Translations under genes and position numbers: made by a program
Notes under the pieces: generated by a model
Told to the model about the DNA's origin: nothing
Databases searched by the model: none
The model's input: only the letters and a program-made list of their open reading frames with translations
Assembly (NCBI GenBank): GCA_038206355.1
Contig: JBBRAY010000002.1
Location: 62,001 to 126,000 of the forward strand
DNA: 64,000 nucleotides
Direction: 5' to 3'
From: JAPLDB01 sp038206355
GTDB taxonomy: Bacteria > Bacteroidota > Bacteroidia > AKYH767-A > 2013-40CM-41-45
In this document: positions 24,626 to 33,396 of the stretch, piece after piece
Layout of the letters: the number at the start of each line of letters is the position of its first letter
Numbering within the stretch: the first letter of the stretch is position 1

Positions 24626-25333
24626 ATGAAACCAACGCATAAAGACGTAGCCGAATATTACAATAAAGTGTGGGCAGGAATTGAAAAAAAAACCAGCAAC
24701 AAACCAAACGCTCGTCATTATTACACATTTAAAAATCTGAAGCGGGCGGGATTGAAAAAGAATTCCAAAGTTCTTGAAATAGGCTGCGGATCAGCTTCAT
24801 TAACAAGCATGATTGCTGGATACGTTTCCTCAGGTAAGATTGTGGGAGCTGATATCAGCAATGAAACAATTGAGATGAATAAAAGGAAATATGCTGCTGT
24901 TAAAAATATGGAATTCTATGTTTCCGATATGACTGATTTTAATCCATCAGAAACATTTGATATAATTGTAATACCCGATGTTCTTGAACATATTCCTGTT
25001 GAAGAGCATGAAAATATTTTCAAAACAATTCAAAAGATAACCCACGACGGATCAACTATTTTCATCAACAACCCTGAACCGAATTTACTTGCATGGTATC
25101 ATAAAACCAAGCCTGAATTGTTGCAGATCATTGACCAGCCTTTGCACATCAATTATCTTTCTAAATTGATTTACGATATCGGATTTTATATTGAGTCAGT
25201 AAATCCGTTTTCTATTTCCTTTGATGTACCAGAATATCAATCAATTGTCTGCAGGAGAAAGACCAAATTTGATAAATTAATACAAAATTCTAAAATGAAA
25301 CAGGTCGTAATGAATGCGAAGGGCAGATTTTAG
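24626..25333 (+). CDS. Class I SAM-dependent methyltransferase
   Basis: 235 residues. Motif I is VLEIGCGSASLTS (about 49-61), the acidic residue ends VGADIS, and motif IV is FDIIVIPDVLEHIP. No Trm112-like segment. Methyltransferases with DVLEHIP include many glycan- and lipid-modifying enzymes; the substrate cannot be inferred. It is divergent from the preceding methyltransferase across an 86-base spacer that holds both promoters. Confidence 0.87.
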   Translation: MKPTHKDVAEYYNKVWAGIEKKTSNKPNARHYYTFKNLKRAGLKKNSKVLEIGCGSASLTSMIAGYVSSGKIVGADISNETIEMNKRKYAAVKNMEFYVSDMTDFNPSETFDIIVIPDVLEHIPVEEHENIFKTIQKITHDGSTIFINNPEPNLLAWYHKTKPELLQIIDQPLHINYLSKLIYDIGFYIESVNPFSISFDVPEYQSIVCRRKTKFDKLIQNSKMKQVVMNAKGRF

Positions 25334-25502
25334 ATTCATTATTAAGTCTAAAAATATAAAAGGGATCAGACCATTTCTCAGGTTATTTTTAGAGTTTAAT
25401 GCGAATTATACATAAAAGAAATTACCAAAGCATAACAATTAAAAGTTACTTTTAAGTGATACTTATCTCTACCTATTACGACAGGTTAAATAAAAAATAT
25501 TA

Positions 25503-28500
25503 TCATTTTAAAACCAAAACACTACCCTGTTTAAATTTATCCTTACCTGAAAGCACGTACGCATAAACATCTTCAGGAACGGGAACTCCTTTGTAACTGC
25601 CATCCCAGGACTGCGAAAGGTCATCCGTTTCAAAAATCATTTGCCCCCACCTGTTGAAAATCATGAGGTGGTAAATGTTACAATTTCCAAAATCAAGAAT
25701 GCGGAACTGCTCATTCAATCCGTCGCCATTGGGTGTAAAACAATTGGGAACATAAAATCCATGTTCAGGGACTGGCGTAGCATCGAAAGCCTGCGTAATT
25801 GTATCCGCACATAATGTTCCTCTATTGGTGATGAAAACCAAATCGAAATTTCCGGGAAAACGATATTCATGAAGCGGATTATTTTCCGCTGAAGATTTTC
25901 CATCACCGAAACTCCAGTTATAAGACCCGGCATTTACTGATGTACTGATAAATTGCGCCTGCATCAGACATGTATCATAAGTTGAAATGAAAGTGGCTTC
26001 AGAATAAACAACAACATCAATTTGTCTGGTCAATGAATCGGCACAACCTGCATTATTTAATGCAACCAGCGTTACGTCATGGCCACCGATGGTTGAGAAT
26101 GAATGTAAAGGCGATGGTACAGCAGAAACTCCGTCACCAAAATTCCAGTTATAAATTGTTGCGCTGTCAGATGAATTCAGAAACTGAATATCAAAACTAC
26201 AGTTCTCCAAAAAAGAAAATCCGGCAACAGGCGGACGATTCACAGTAACGGTCTGCGTAATGCTATCAGGACAACCGCCCGGATTGGCAACCAGTTTAAT
26301 ATCATAGGTACCAGAATACAGATAGGTGTGAACAGGCAATGCGTCCGTGGAAAACGTTCCATCATCAAAATCCCAGAGGTAAGATGTTGCATATGTTGAT
26401 GAATTCTGAAACGATACCTGCAATGAACAAGGGAATGATGAAAGTGTATAATCAGCAATGGGGTTATTGTTGATTGTTATCATTTGCTGAGTGGTATCCT
26501 CACATCCATATTGATTGGTTGTGATCAAGGTTATGATAAAATTTCCCGGGATGGAATAAGTATGTGTAGGATTGGTTGCCGGCGAGCCTGAGCCGTCACC
26601 AAAATCCCAGGCATAAGATACGCCTCCGTTACTGATGTTGACTAAACTGTATTCCATGTCGCATATTGCCTGGCCGGCGAACGCACTTACAGGAGATTCA
26701 TAAATGGTTATTGTCTGAGAAATACTATCTGCACAAAAACCCTGCTGACTGATCAGTGTCACGAGAAAATTCCCTGATGACGAGAAAAGATGTGAAACAT
26801 TTATGCCGCTTCCCAGAACTCCGTCGCCAAAATTCCACAGATAGGAAGTTGCATTCTGAGAATTATTTTGAAATGAAACCTGATAAGCACAAAGCGGAGG
26901 GGTAAACGTAAATTCTGCAATCGGTTGTGGATTCACCTGTACCTGCAGTGTTACTGTATCCCTACATCCGAGTGAATCTGTTACAATTAAAGTAACCGGG
27001 TAATTTCCAGCCAAAGAATAAATATGAGAAACAGAAACTAAGGAAGAAGTTGATCCATCACCGAAATCCCATAAATATGAAACTGTTCCCGAAGTAGTAC
27101 AAATGAAATCATAGGTAAGTTTACATTCTTCATGATTTGTAAATGTCGCTACTGGAGGAGAATTTATATTTACAAACTGAAATGAAGTATCAGGGCATGA
27201 GCCGGGATTTGCAATAAGCATTACTGTATAGTTTCCTGTATTATAGTAGGTGTGAATCGGTGAATCCGAACCAGAGTTAAAACCATCGCCGAAATCCCAC
27301 AGGTAGGCATTTGCACCGGTGCTTATATTATCAAAACTTGCTAAAAGAGAACACTGCGCATTAATTATAAAATCAGCAACCGGTATATCAATAATATTTA
27401 TGGATACTATCATCGTGTCATTAGATGCACATGCACCTGAAACGATCAACTGAACATTATGCAGCCCCGGGATAGTAAAAGTATGAGAAGGATTTTGTGT
27501 TACACTTGTACTTCCGTCATCAAAATCCCACTGATAAGAGATTGCATTTAAAGAGGTATTGATAAAATTGACAGAAGTATTCAGGCATGCAGAAGCGTCA
27601 GTAATGAATCCTGCATTAGCCTGATTAAATCCTGAAATATCCATTTCAAAAACCATGATATCCTTAAGGCCATTATAAACAGTATCATATGCCCCTAATG
27701 AAAGCGGAAAATCAAAAGATGAGGTTGCACCGGCTACATAAACAAAATTTCCATTGTCAATTATATTATAACCCTGATCATAGTCTGCTCCGCCAATATA
27801 TGACGAATATAATAATGAACTTCCTGTCGCATCAAGGTAACTTATAAATGCATCCTGAAGACCATTAAAAGTTGTATCCCATGCACATGGAGTGTACGGA
27901 TAACCGAAACTGCAAAGCCCAGTGACAAATACATCGTTAGCAGGATTTAAACATATCCCCCAGCCCTGATCGTTACCCGGCCCACCGAGATAAGTGGAAT
28001 AGATTAATGAATTTCCGGCTGCATTTAATTTGAAAACAATTACATCAAAATTTCCACCTCCATACGATGTCTGATATGCTCCGGGGGTTGTTGGAAATCC
28101 GTTTTGTACATACCCTGTACAATAAGTATTTCCTCCATTGTCTATTTCCATTCCGTTCCATGTCCAGTCAGCTCCCGGTCCTCCAACATATGTTGAGAAT
28201 ATTAAAGCGGTTCCGGTCGAGTTCATTTTGGTAACATACATATCCCATTGACCGCCGTTAAATGTTGGATCATAACATCCGGCAGTAGTCGGAAATCCTG
28301 CCTTAGCCATCCCTTCAATATAAACATCGTAGTTTGAATCTACTTTGATACTGTGACTATGGTCTTCACCTGAACCACCAAGCATGGTTGAAAAAATCAC
28401 TCCGGTCCCTGTAGTATTAAACTTGGTTATAAATACATCCCATGGACCTCCTCCATAAGTGGCCTGATATGCTCCCGCAGTAGTAGGGTACACGCCGCTA

Positions 28501-29750
28501 GACTGACCAACTAAATAAGCATTACCAAGGTCATCAATATCCAATCCTGCACCGTAATCATCCTGAGCATTCCCCATAAGGGTTGAATAAATAAATGAAT
28601 TCCCACTTGCATTCAGTTTAAATAGAAATGGGTCATAAATACCACCAGAATAAGTAGTTTGAAAAGCTCCGGCAGTGGTAGGAAAGTTTGCGCTCCCGGT
28701 TGTTCCGGCAACATAAATATCATTTGTGACCGGATCTATTTTAGTTGTATAACCAGCATCAAGCCCGCTCCCACCAATGAAAGTAGAAAAAATCAATGCA
28801 GTTCCGGATGGATTTAGCTTAAAAACAAATGCATCCATGTTACCTTTATAGATATTTTGCAATGCTCCTGCTGTGACAGGAAAATTTGCACTCATTGTTC
28901 GGCCGGTTACGTAAATGTTTCCTGTAGCGTCTAATGAAATCCCACCTGTATATTCAAAATCATCCCCGCTCCCACCCACAAACGTTGAATAGATCAGTGC
29001 AGGATCAATGATGAGCGGATAATTTTTGTTGTATTCTTCTGCGACAAAACCAACACTAAATTTTCCTTTCAACCGATACCTTACTTTAACGGGGATTTCC
29101 TTTCCATCAATAACCTGGTAAGATTTGGGAAGGTAATCTTTGAGCTCAGTAAGTTTCGTGCTGATACAAAGCGTTCCGTTCTTATCGACAACAAGAGACT
29201 GAATTCCGGAATACTTTACCTCTATGTCTGCAACTGATCCACCGGGAAAAATGGTGTAGTCATATTTTACATCACCGTTTACAACGTAATATTTCAAATC
29301 TATCCGGTGATAAAGTCCAACATATTGCAAAGCATTGTAATTCTGTAAATCCTTCTTCCATTTGTCGCTGTTGTTGCCGATAAAATAATTGCTGCGCGAA
29401 GCAAGGGGTTCAATTCCAACCGGTATACAGGGATTGGCATTCACAAAATCCAGACTGATATTTTCAAAAACTCCTTCCGGCGCATGCATCATTGCATCAG
29501 GATCCATCTGCTCTTGTTTTTCAGATCCGGCTTTTATTACCTCGAAAGAAATCTGTCTGTCGGAAAACTGCATCAATCCTTTGCTAAAGTGCAACACAAA
29601 ATTGTCGGGGTTGTCGGGGGCCACGGCAAAAAAATGGGGGCATTGAAAATGACTATTGCTGTTTCCCGCGAAAGATATCCCTGCATTTATGACAAAGAAA
29701 AACGCAACGGAGAATATGAAAAAAAATGGTTTTTTAAAAACCGCTGTCAT
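25503..29750 (-). CDS. Giant SBBP/PKD surface protein with T9SS type B (gliding-type) tail
   Basis: 1415 residues. Signal peptide (about 1-28). N-terminal domain (about 35-250) of the type that precedes SBBP repeats (NYFIGNNSDKW...VGLYHRIDLKYY...YDYTIFPGG). Then seven SBBP-type beta-propeller repeats (about 255-705; STFVGGSGDD, DATGNIYVTGRT), then eight PKD domains (about 715-1325; YLWDFGDGSTSS, YAWDFGDGSGSP). The C-terminal type B sorting domain reads FYVPNCFTPNGDGLNEQFRI...IFNRWGQMIFE...WDGSYKGVPVPEDVYAYVL. Likely a cell-surface adhesin or matrix protein exported by the T9SS. A well-formed promoter precedes it (29771-29802). The type B tail contrasts with the type A tails of the other secreted proteins here. 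Confidence 0.92.
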   Translation of the reverse strand: MTAVFKKPFFFIFSVAFFFVINAGISFAGNSNSHFQCPHFFAVAPDNPDNFVLHFSKGLMQFSDRQISFEVIKAGSEKQEQMDPDAMMHAPEGVFENISLDFVNANPCIPVGIEPLASRSNYFIGNNSDKWKKDLQNYNALQYVGLYHRIDLKYYVVNGDVKYDYTIFPGGSVADIEVKYSGIQSLVVDKNGTLCISTKLTELKDYLPKSYQVIDGKEIPVKVRYRLKGKFSVGFVAEEYNKNYPLIIDPALIYSTFVGGSGDDFEYTGGISLDATGNIYVTGRTMSANFPVTAGALQNIYKGNMDAFVFKLNPSGTALIFSTFIGGSGLDAGYTTKIDPVTNDIYVAGTTGSANFPTTAGAFQTTYSGGIYDPFLFKLNASGNSFIYSTLMGNAQDDYGAGLDIDDLGNAYLVGQSSGVYPTTAGAYQATYGGGPWDVFITKFNTTGTGVIFSTMLGGSGEDHSHSIKVDSNYDVYIEGMAKAGFPTTAGCYDPTFNGGQWDMYVTKMNSTGTALIFSTYVGGPGADWTWNGMEIDNGGNTYCTGYVQNGFPTTPGAYQTSYGGGNFDVIVFKLNAAGNSLIYSTYLGGPGNDQGWGICLNPANDVFVTGLCSFGYPYTPCAWDTTFNGLQDAFISYLDATGSSLLYSSYIGGADYDQGYNIIDNGNFVYVAGATSSFDFPLSLGAYDTVYNGLKDIMVFEMDISGFNQANAGFITDASACLNTSVNFINTSLNAISYQWDFDDGSTSVTQNPSHTFTIPGLHNVQLIVSGACASNDTMIVSINIIDIPVADFIINAQCSLLASFDNISTGANAYLWDFGDGFNSGSDSPIHTYYNTGNYTVMLIANPGSCPDTSFQFVNINSPPVATFTNHEECKLTYDFICTTSGTVSYLWDFGDGSTSSLVSVSHIYSLAGNYPVTLIVTDSLGCRDTVTLQVQVNPQPIAEFTFTPPLCAYQVSFQNNSQNATSYLWNFGDGVLGSGINVSHLFSSSGNFLVTLISQQGFCADSISQTITIYESPVSAFAGQAICDMEYSLVNISNGGVSYAWDFGDGSGSPATNPTHTYSIPGNFIITLITTNQYGCEDTTQQMITINNNPIADYTLSSFPCSLQVSFQNSSTYATSYLWDFDDGTFSTDALPVHTYLYSGTYDIKLVANPGGCPDSITQTVTVNRPPVAGFSFLENCSFDIQFLNSSDSATIYNWNFGDGVSAVPSPLHSFSTIGGHDVTLVALNNAGCADSLTRQIDVVVYSEATFISTYDTCLMQAQFISTSVNAGSYNWSFGDGKSSAENNPLHEYRFPGNFDLVFITNRGTLCADTITQAFDATPVPEHGFYVPNCFTPNGDGLNEQFRILDFGNCNIYHLMIFNRWGQMIFETDDLSQSWDGSYKGVPVPEDVYAYVLSGKDKFKQGSVLVLK

Positions 29751-29770
29751 GGGTGGAAAGTGTTGAAAAT

Positions 29771-29802
29771 CAAATATAGATTTTCAGTACTATCCCTCCA
29801 AA
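29771..29802 (-). promoter_or_regulatory. Consensus Bacteroidota promoter (TTTG-N20-TATATTTG)
   Basis: On the minus strand the -33 TTTG (29799-29802) and the -7 TATATTTG (29771-29778) are 20 bases apart, within the usual range. The leader before ATG 29750 is about 15 bases. This is the most complete promoter in the window. Confidence 0.7.
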
Positions 29803-29808
29803 AAAAGC

Positions 29809-30732
29809 TCAGGTATAAATGGCAACTATTGAATTACCGCCTGAATTCCGCATTCCACGGTACATACCCTCTGAATTAAAACATAAAGAAACATTGCCTG
29901 CAGTGTCAACTGCTATCAATCCTCCTTCACCGCCGAGTGCCAATAGTTTTTCCTTTACGACAAAATCAGAGGCTTGCTGCAGACTCATTCCTTTGTATTC
30001 CATCAGACAGGAAACATCGTATGCTACGACGGCACGCAGAAAAAATTCACCATGACCGGTACATGATACAGCACACGTTTTATTGTTCGCATAATTTCCC
30101 GCACCGATGACGGGTGTATCTCCTACTCTGCCAAATTGTTTGTTTGTCATCCCTCCTGTTGACGTTGCAGCGGCGAGATTTCCATTTTGATCGAGTGCGA
30201 CAGCGCCAACGGTTCCGAATTTTTTTTCAACGGAATGGTCGAGTGCAGTTTTTCCACTACCATGCATCTCCTTTAACTGGTCATAGCGTTGCTGTGTAAA
30301 AAAATATTCATCAGGCTCTGATCGCACGTTTAACTTTCTCGCAAAAACTTCTGCTCCTGCGCCACACATCATTACGTGCTCAGAATTATCCATGACAGCT
30401 CTCGCCAGTTGAACAGGGTTTCTGATATTCTTCACTCCCGCTACAGCCCCTGCCTTCAGTGATTTTCCGTCCATGATGCAGGCATCCATCTCATGTTTGC
30501 CATCGTGCGTAAACACCGATCCGCGACCGGCATTAAACAAAGGACAATCCTCGAGGTAAGTAACTGCAGCCATTACAGCATCGAGTGATGAATTTCCTTT
30601 GGCAAGTAATTGGTATCCATTTTCCAGCGCTTCCTGAAGTGCAATAGTATAGGCATCCTCTTTATCCTTTGTCATCGCTGACTTAAGAATTGTCCCTGCT
30701 CCGCCATGAATAGCTATCGTAAAATTTTTCAT
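29809..30732 (-). CDS. iaaA: Isoaspartyl peptidase / L-asparaginase (plant type, Ntn hydrolase)
   Basis: 307 residues. An autoprocessing Ntn hydrolase that cleaves isoaspartyl dipeptides and asparagine. The processing site and nucleophile is Thr174 in KKFGTVGAVALD. Substrate-loop motifs AIHGGAGT, FNAGRGSVFT, EMDACIMDG and the beta-subunit GRVGDTPVIGAGNYA and TGHGE are intact. No signal peptide is seen, so it is probably cytoplasmic. It stands as a single gene. Confidence 0.94.
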   Translation of the reverse strand: MKNFTIAIHGGAGTILKSAMTKDKEDAYTIALQEALENGYQLLAKGNSSLDAVMAAVTYLEDCPLFNAGRGSVFTHDGKHEMDACIMDGKSLKAGAVAGVKNIRNPVQLARAVMDNSEHVMMCGAGAEVFARKLNVRSEPDEYFFTQQRYDQLKEMHGSGKTALDHSVEKKFGTVGAVALDQNGNLAAATSTGGMTNKQFGRVGDTPVIGAGNYANNKTCAVSCTGHGEFFLRAVVAYDVSCLMEYKGMSLQQASDFVVKEKLLALGGEGGLIAVDTAGNVSLCFNSEGMYRGMRNSGGNSIVAIYT

Positions 30733-31031
30733 TTGTTTATATTTTGTTTCACAATTGTCCTAAGGAATACGCCATATCCATTGTTGACGGTAAACAATTG
30801 TATAAGGCTATTTCATTGAATTATTTAATCATGCGAATGTAAGTCATCGGCGCAGTACTGCAAACAAGGCATATTTGAAGATTTTCATTTTTGAAAGTGC
30901 ATTTAGGAAACATTCTGATTTTCCTCCTTATCCTTTTTCCGAAAAATCTTACAGTGCAAGAAGTTCGGGGTTCTTTCGATATCCGGGCTCTCCAAAAAAA
31001 TACTTTGCGCCTACACCACATGAACATCATT

Positions 31032-32948
31032 ATGAAAAACAAATTCTACACGGCTGTATTTGCCTGCCTGATGATCTTGTCTCTGAAAGGACAATCGCAA
31101 TCATTGCGTGGAATGTATATCAATGGATTTGACGATATCCTCGGCAATACGCAAAAAGAAGATTCTCTTTTGCAGTATATGTCAGACAGTTCTTATAATT
31201 ACATAGCGCTATATGATCTGCAATCAGTGAATTTTTCAAGTTCATCGGACGTAAATATGTTGTCTTCATTTATTCTGAAGGCAAGGCAGAATTACGGAAT
31301 ACCATACGTTGGCGCTGTGGGCGAGACAAAAACCTTTTTTACAAATAAGATAAAGGGGTATAATAATTCGAGAACGAATGCAAATGAAAAGTTCAATGTA
31401 TTCAATCTTGAATTTGAATTCTGGACCACTTCATCTGTCCAGCCCGGCGGATATTACTGTGTAAATTATCTGCAAAACGCAGGATGCAATTGCGATACTG
31501 CCGGTGCATTTCAATATTACATGGGCATGCTGAAGAGCATTGATTCACTTGCCGCCACGCAGGGAGCGATCAGTGAAACCTATCTCGGATGGTTTAACCA
31601 GGGACAGGGAAAACAGATACAGTCGAATGTTGACCGCATACTCCTTCATGCATACAGGGTGGACAATACATCAGTGTGGGGCTACAGCAAAACGCGTTTG
31701 GGTTACCTGGCTTCGAATAATCAAATGGTGAATGTGGCTCCGATTTTTTCTTCTGAGCCTATTTTCATGGGACCGTGGTTACAAAGTCATGGCCAGCATG
31801 AAGCATACGACCGTTATGAAACAGATTTCAATGCTGACAATTCAAGCTGGAAGCAATTCATCAATCTGCTCGGCTATCAATGGTTTGACTGGGGATACAT
31901 GCCTAAACCTGTACCCGGAGCCGGCGGCGCTGCACCTTCAATAACTGCATCGGGATCCACATCATTTTGTCCCGGCGGTCTGGTTACGCTTACTTCAACT
32001 ACCGGCAGCAGCTACCTTTGGAGCAACGGACAAACTACGCGTTCGATCAATGCGGCATCTGCAGGGAATTATTCGTGTAATGTAACACAAGGCGGTAGTA
32101 CGCAAACTTCAAACGCAATTCCTGTAACGGTTTACAATGCACCATCGGTATCAGTCATTGTAAATGTACCGGTTAATAATTCTGTTCCGCTATCCTCCAA
32201 TGCAATTGCAGGCAGCGGGAATATTGCATCGTATCAGTGGGAGATGAACAGTATAAATATCAGTGGGGCAAATACGGCTGATTATGTTGCTACATCAAGC
32301 GGAGATTACAGTTTGATTGCCACCAACAGTTATGGCTGTACCAATTCAAGTGCTGCTGAATCGGTGGTGGTACCTACAACTTCCTGTATGCTCAGCATTC
32401 CTGACGGCGTTTATGCAGATGAAATTACGGAATCGTCTGTTACACTTCACTGGAATTCTTTTCCTGCTGCCGATTCCATTATCATCAGGTATAAAATTGA
32501 ATCGTCATCGACCTATATTTATGAGCGTCTTGCTTACTCCGGTCAGGTGTCGTTACCCCTTACAGGTTTACAACCGGGAACAGAGTATTCGTGGCGGATG
32601 AAAACAGTTTGCGGAAGTTCAACAGGAAGTTATTCGACAAAAAAATATTTCACAACATCTACATTCACAGGAATCTCTGAAAATACAATTCACAATTCTG
32701 CTGATGTAAGCGTATATCCGAATCCGGCTTCATCGGTATTACACATTGAAATAAATTCTGACGAGCAGCAACAGGGCCGGTTGACCATTTCTGACCTCAC
32801 CGGGAAAATAGTAATGTCGGAGAACAGGTTAATCAGATCAGGAGATAACATGATCAATACCGATGTTTCGCGCTACGCCAAAGGAATTTATTTGCTCTCG
32901 GTTAAAACAGAAACAGAAAATATTCTTACAAGAATTTCTATCGAATAA
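31032..32948 (+). CDS. Secreted protein with predicted TIM-barrel-like domain and T9SS type A tail, copy 1
   Basis: 638 residues from ATG 31032, chosen because MKNKFYTAVFACLMILSLKGQSQ is a signal peptide; in-frame starts at 31020 and 30891 give poorer ones. Residues about 24-290 form a domain shared with the next gene, opening with SLRGMYINGFDDILGN. It carries Glu127-Phe-Glu129-Phe-Trp at a probable strand end, RILLHAYR and a final GYQWFDWGYMP; this looks like a (beta/alpha)8 glycosidase layout, but I do not recognise the family. Two Ig-like domains (about 295-440), a fibronectin type III domain (about 445-540) and a type A sorting domain (VYPNPASSVLHIE...LTGKIV...YAKGIYLLSV) follow. A terminator follows the gene. 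Confidence 0.82.
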   Translation: MKNKFYTAVFACLMILSLKGQSQSLRGMYINGFDDILGNTQKEDSLLQYMSDSSYNYIALYDLQSVNFSSSSDVNMLSSFILKARQNYGIPYVGAVGETKTFFTNKIKGYNNSRTNANEKFNVFNLEFEFWTTSSVQPGGYYCVNYLQNAGCNCDTAGAFQYYMGMLKSIDSLAATQGAISETYLGWFNQGQGKQIQSNVDRILLHAYRVDNTSVWGYSKTRLGYLASNNQMVNVAPIFSSEPIFMGPWLQSHGQHEAYDRYETDFNADNSSWKQFINLLGYQWFDWGYMPKPVPGAGGAAPSITASGSTSFCPGGLVTLTSTTGSSYLWSNGQTTRSINAASAGNYSCNVTQGGSTQTSNAIPVTVYNAPSVSVIVNVPVNNSVPLSSNAIAGSGNIASYQWEMNSINISGANTADYVATSSGDYSLIATNSYGCTNSSAAESVVVPTTSCMLSIPDGVYADEITESSVTLHWNSFPAADSIIIRYKIESSSTYIYERLAYSGQVSLPLTGLQPGTEYSWRMKTVCGSSTGSYSTKKYFTTSTFTGISENTIHNSADVSVYPNPASSVLHIEINSDEQQQGRLTISDLTGKIVMSENRLIRSGDNMINTDVSRYAKGIYLLSVKTETENILTRISIE

Positions 32949-33396
32949 GACTTTCGTTTTCATGTGGTGTGTTAGAAAAGATCCTCTTTGCCAAGGCGAA
33001 GAGGACTTTTCATTTTCGGAGAAAATCTATAATTCATTCCCTAAATCCGGAGTCGGCATTCAGAATTTATCCTAAATCTCTTTGATTAACAAACGTAATC
33101 AATTATACAGATTTAATCCAAATTTGAAGTTTGGGAGGTTTATGAAGAAGAATTCAGTTTTTATTGACAAATGTAAAATCTATATAAATTCCTTTTTTAT
33201 TCGCCATGCGTAATTGAAATAACAGGGATAATAACAGCAAAATTTTATCTGGAAACTAAAATTTTGCAAGGGCAGAAATTACGAAAGTCATCGGTTAGAA
33301 AAAAGCAGTGCATTGTATAACGGCACTTCTTTTATCAGCAGGAACAACAGAATTGAATTTCAATATTTATTACTTAATCACTTAACAACTTAATTA
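32949..33396. other. Non-coding spacer between tandem paralogues
   Basis: Holds the terminator at 32978-33011; the rest is AT-rich with no frame that looks coding. It probably contains the promoter of the second paralogue, but no clear TAnnTTTG was found near its start. Confidence 0.55.
32978..33011 (+). terminator. Terminator of the first paralogue
   Basis: TCCTCTT (32982-32988) pairs with AAGAGGA (32999-33005), followed by CTTTT; flanking A-run supports use in both directions. Confidence 0.7.

Noticed and set aside
24540..24728. Longer N-terminus for the minus-strand methyltransferase
   Set aside because: It would cross both divergent promoters and overlap the start of the opposite gene; the extra residues are Cys/Phe-rich and unlike the family.
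30891..31031. Longer N-terminus for the first tandem paralogue
   Set aside because: The shorter start at 31032 gives a clean signal peptide aligned with the paralogue; the extension has no match there.
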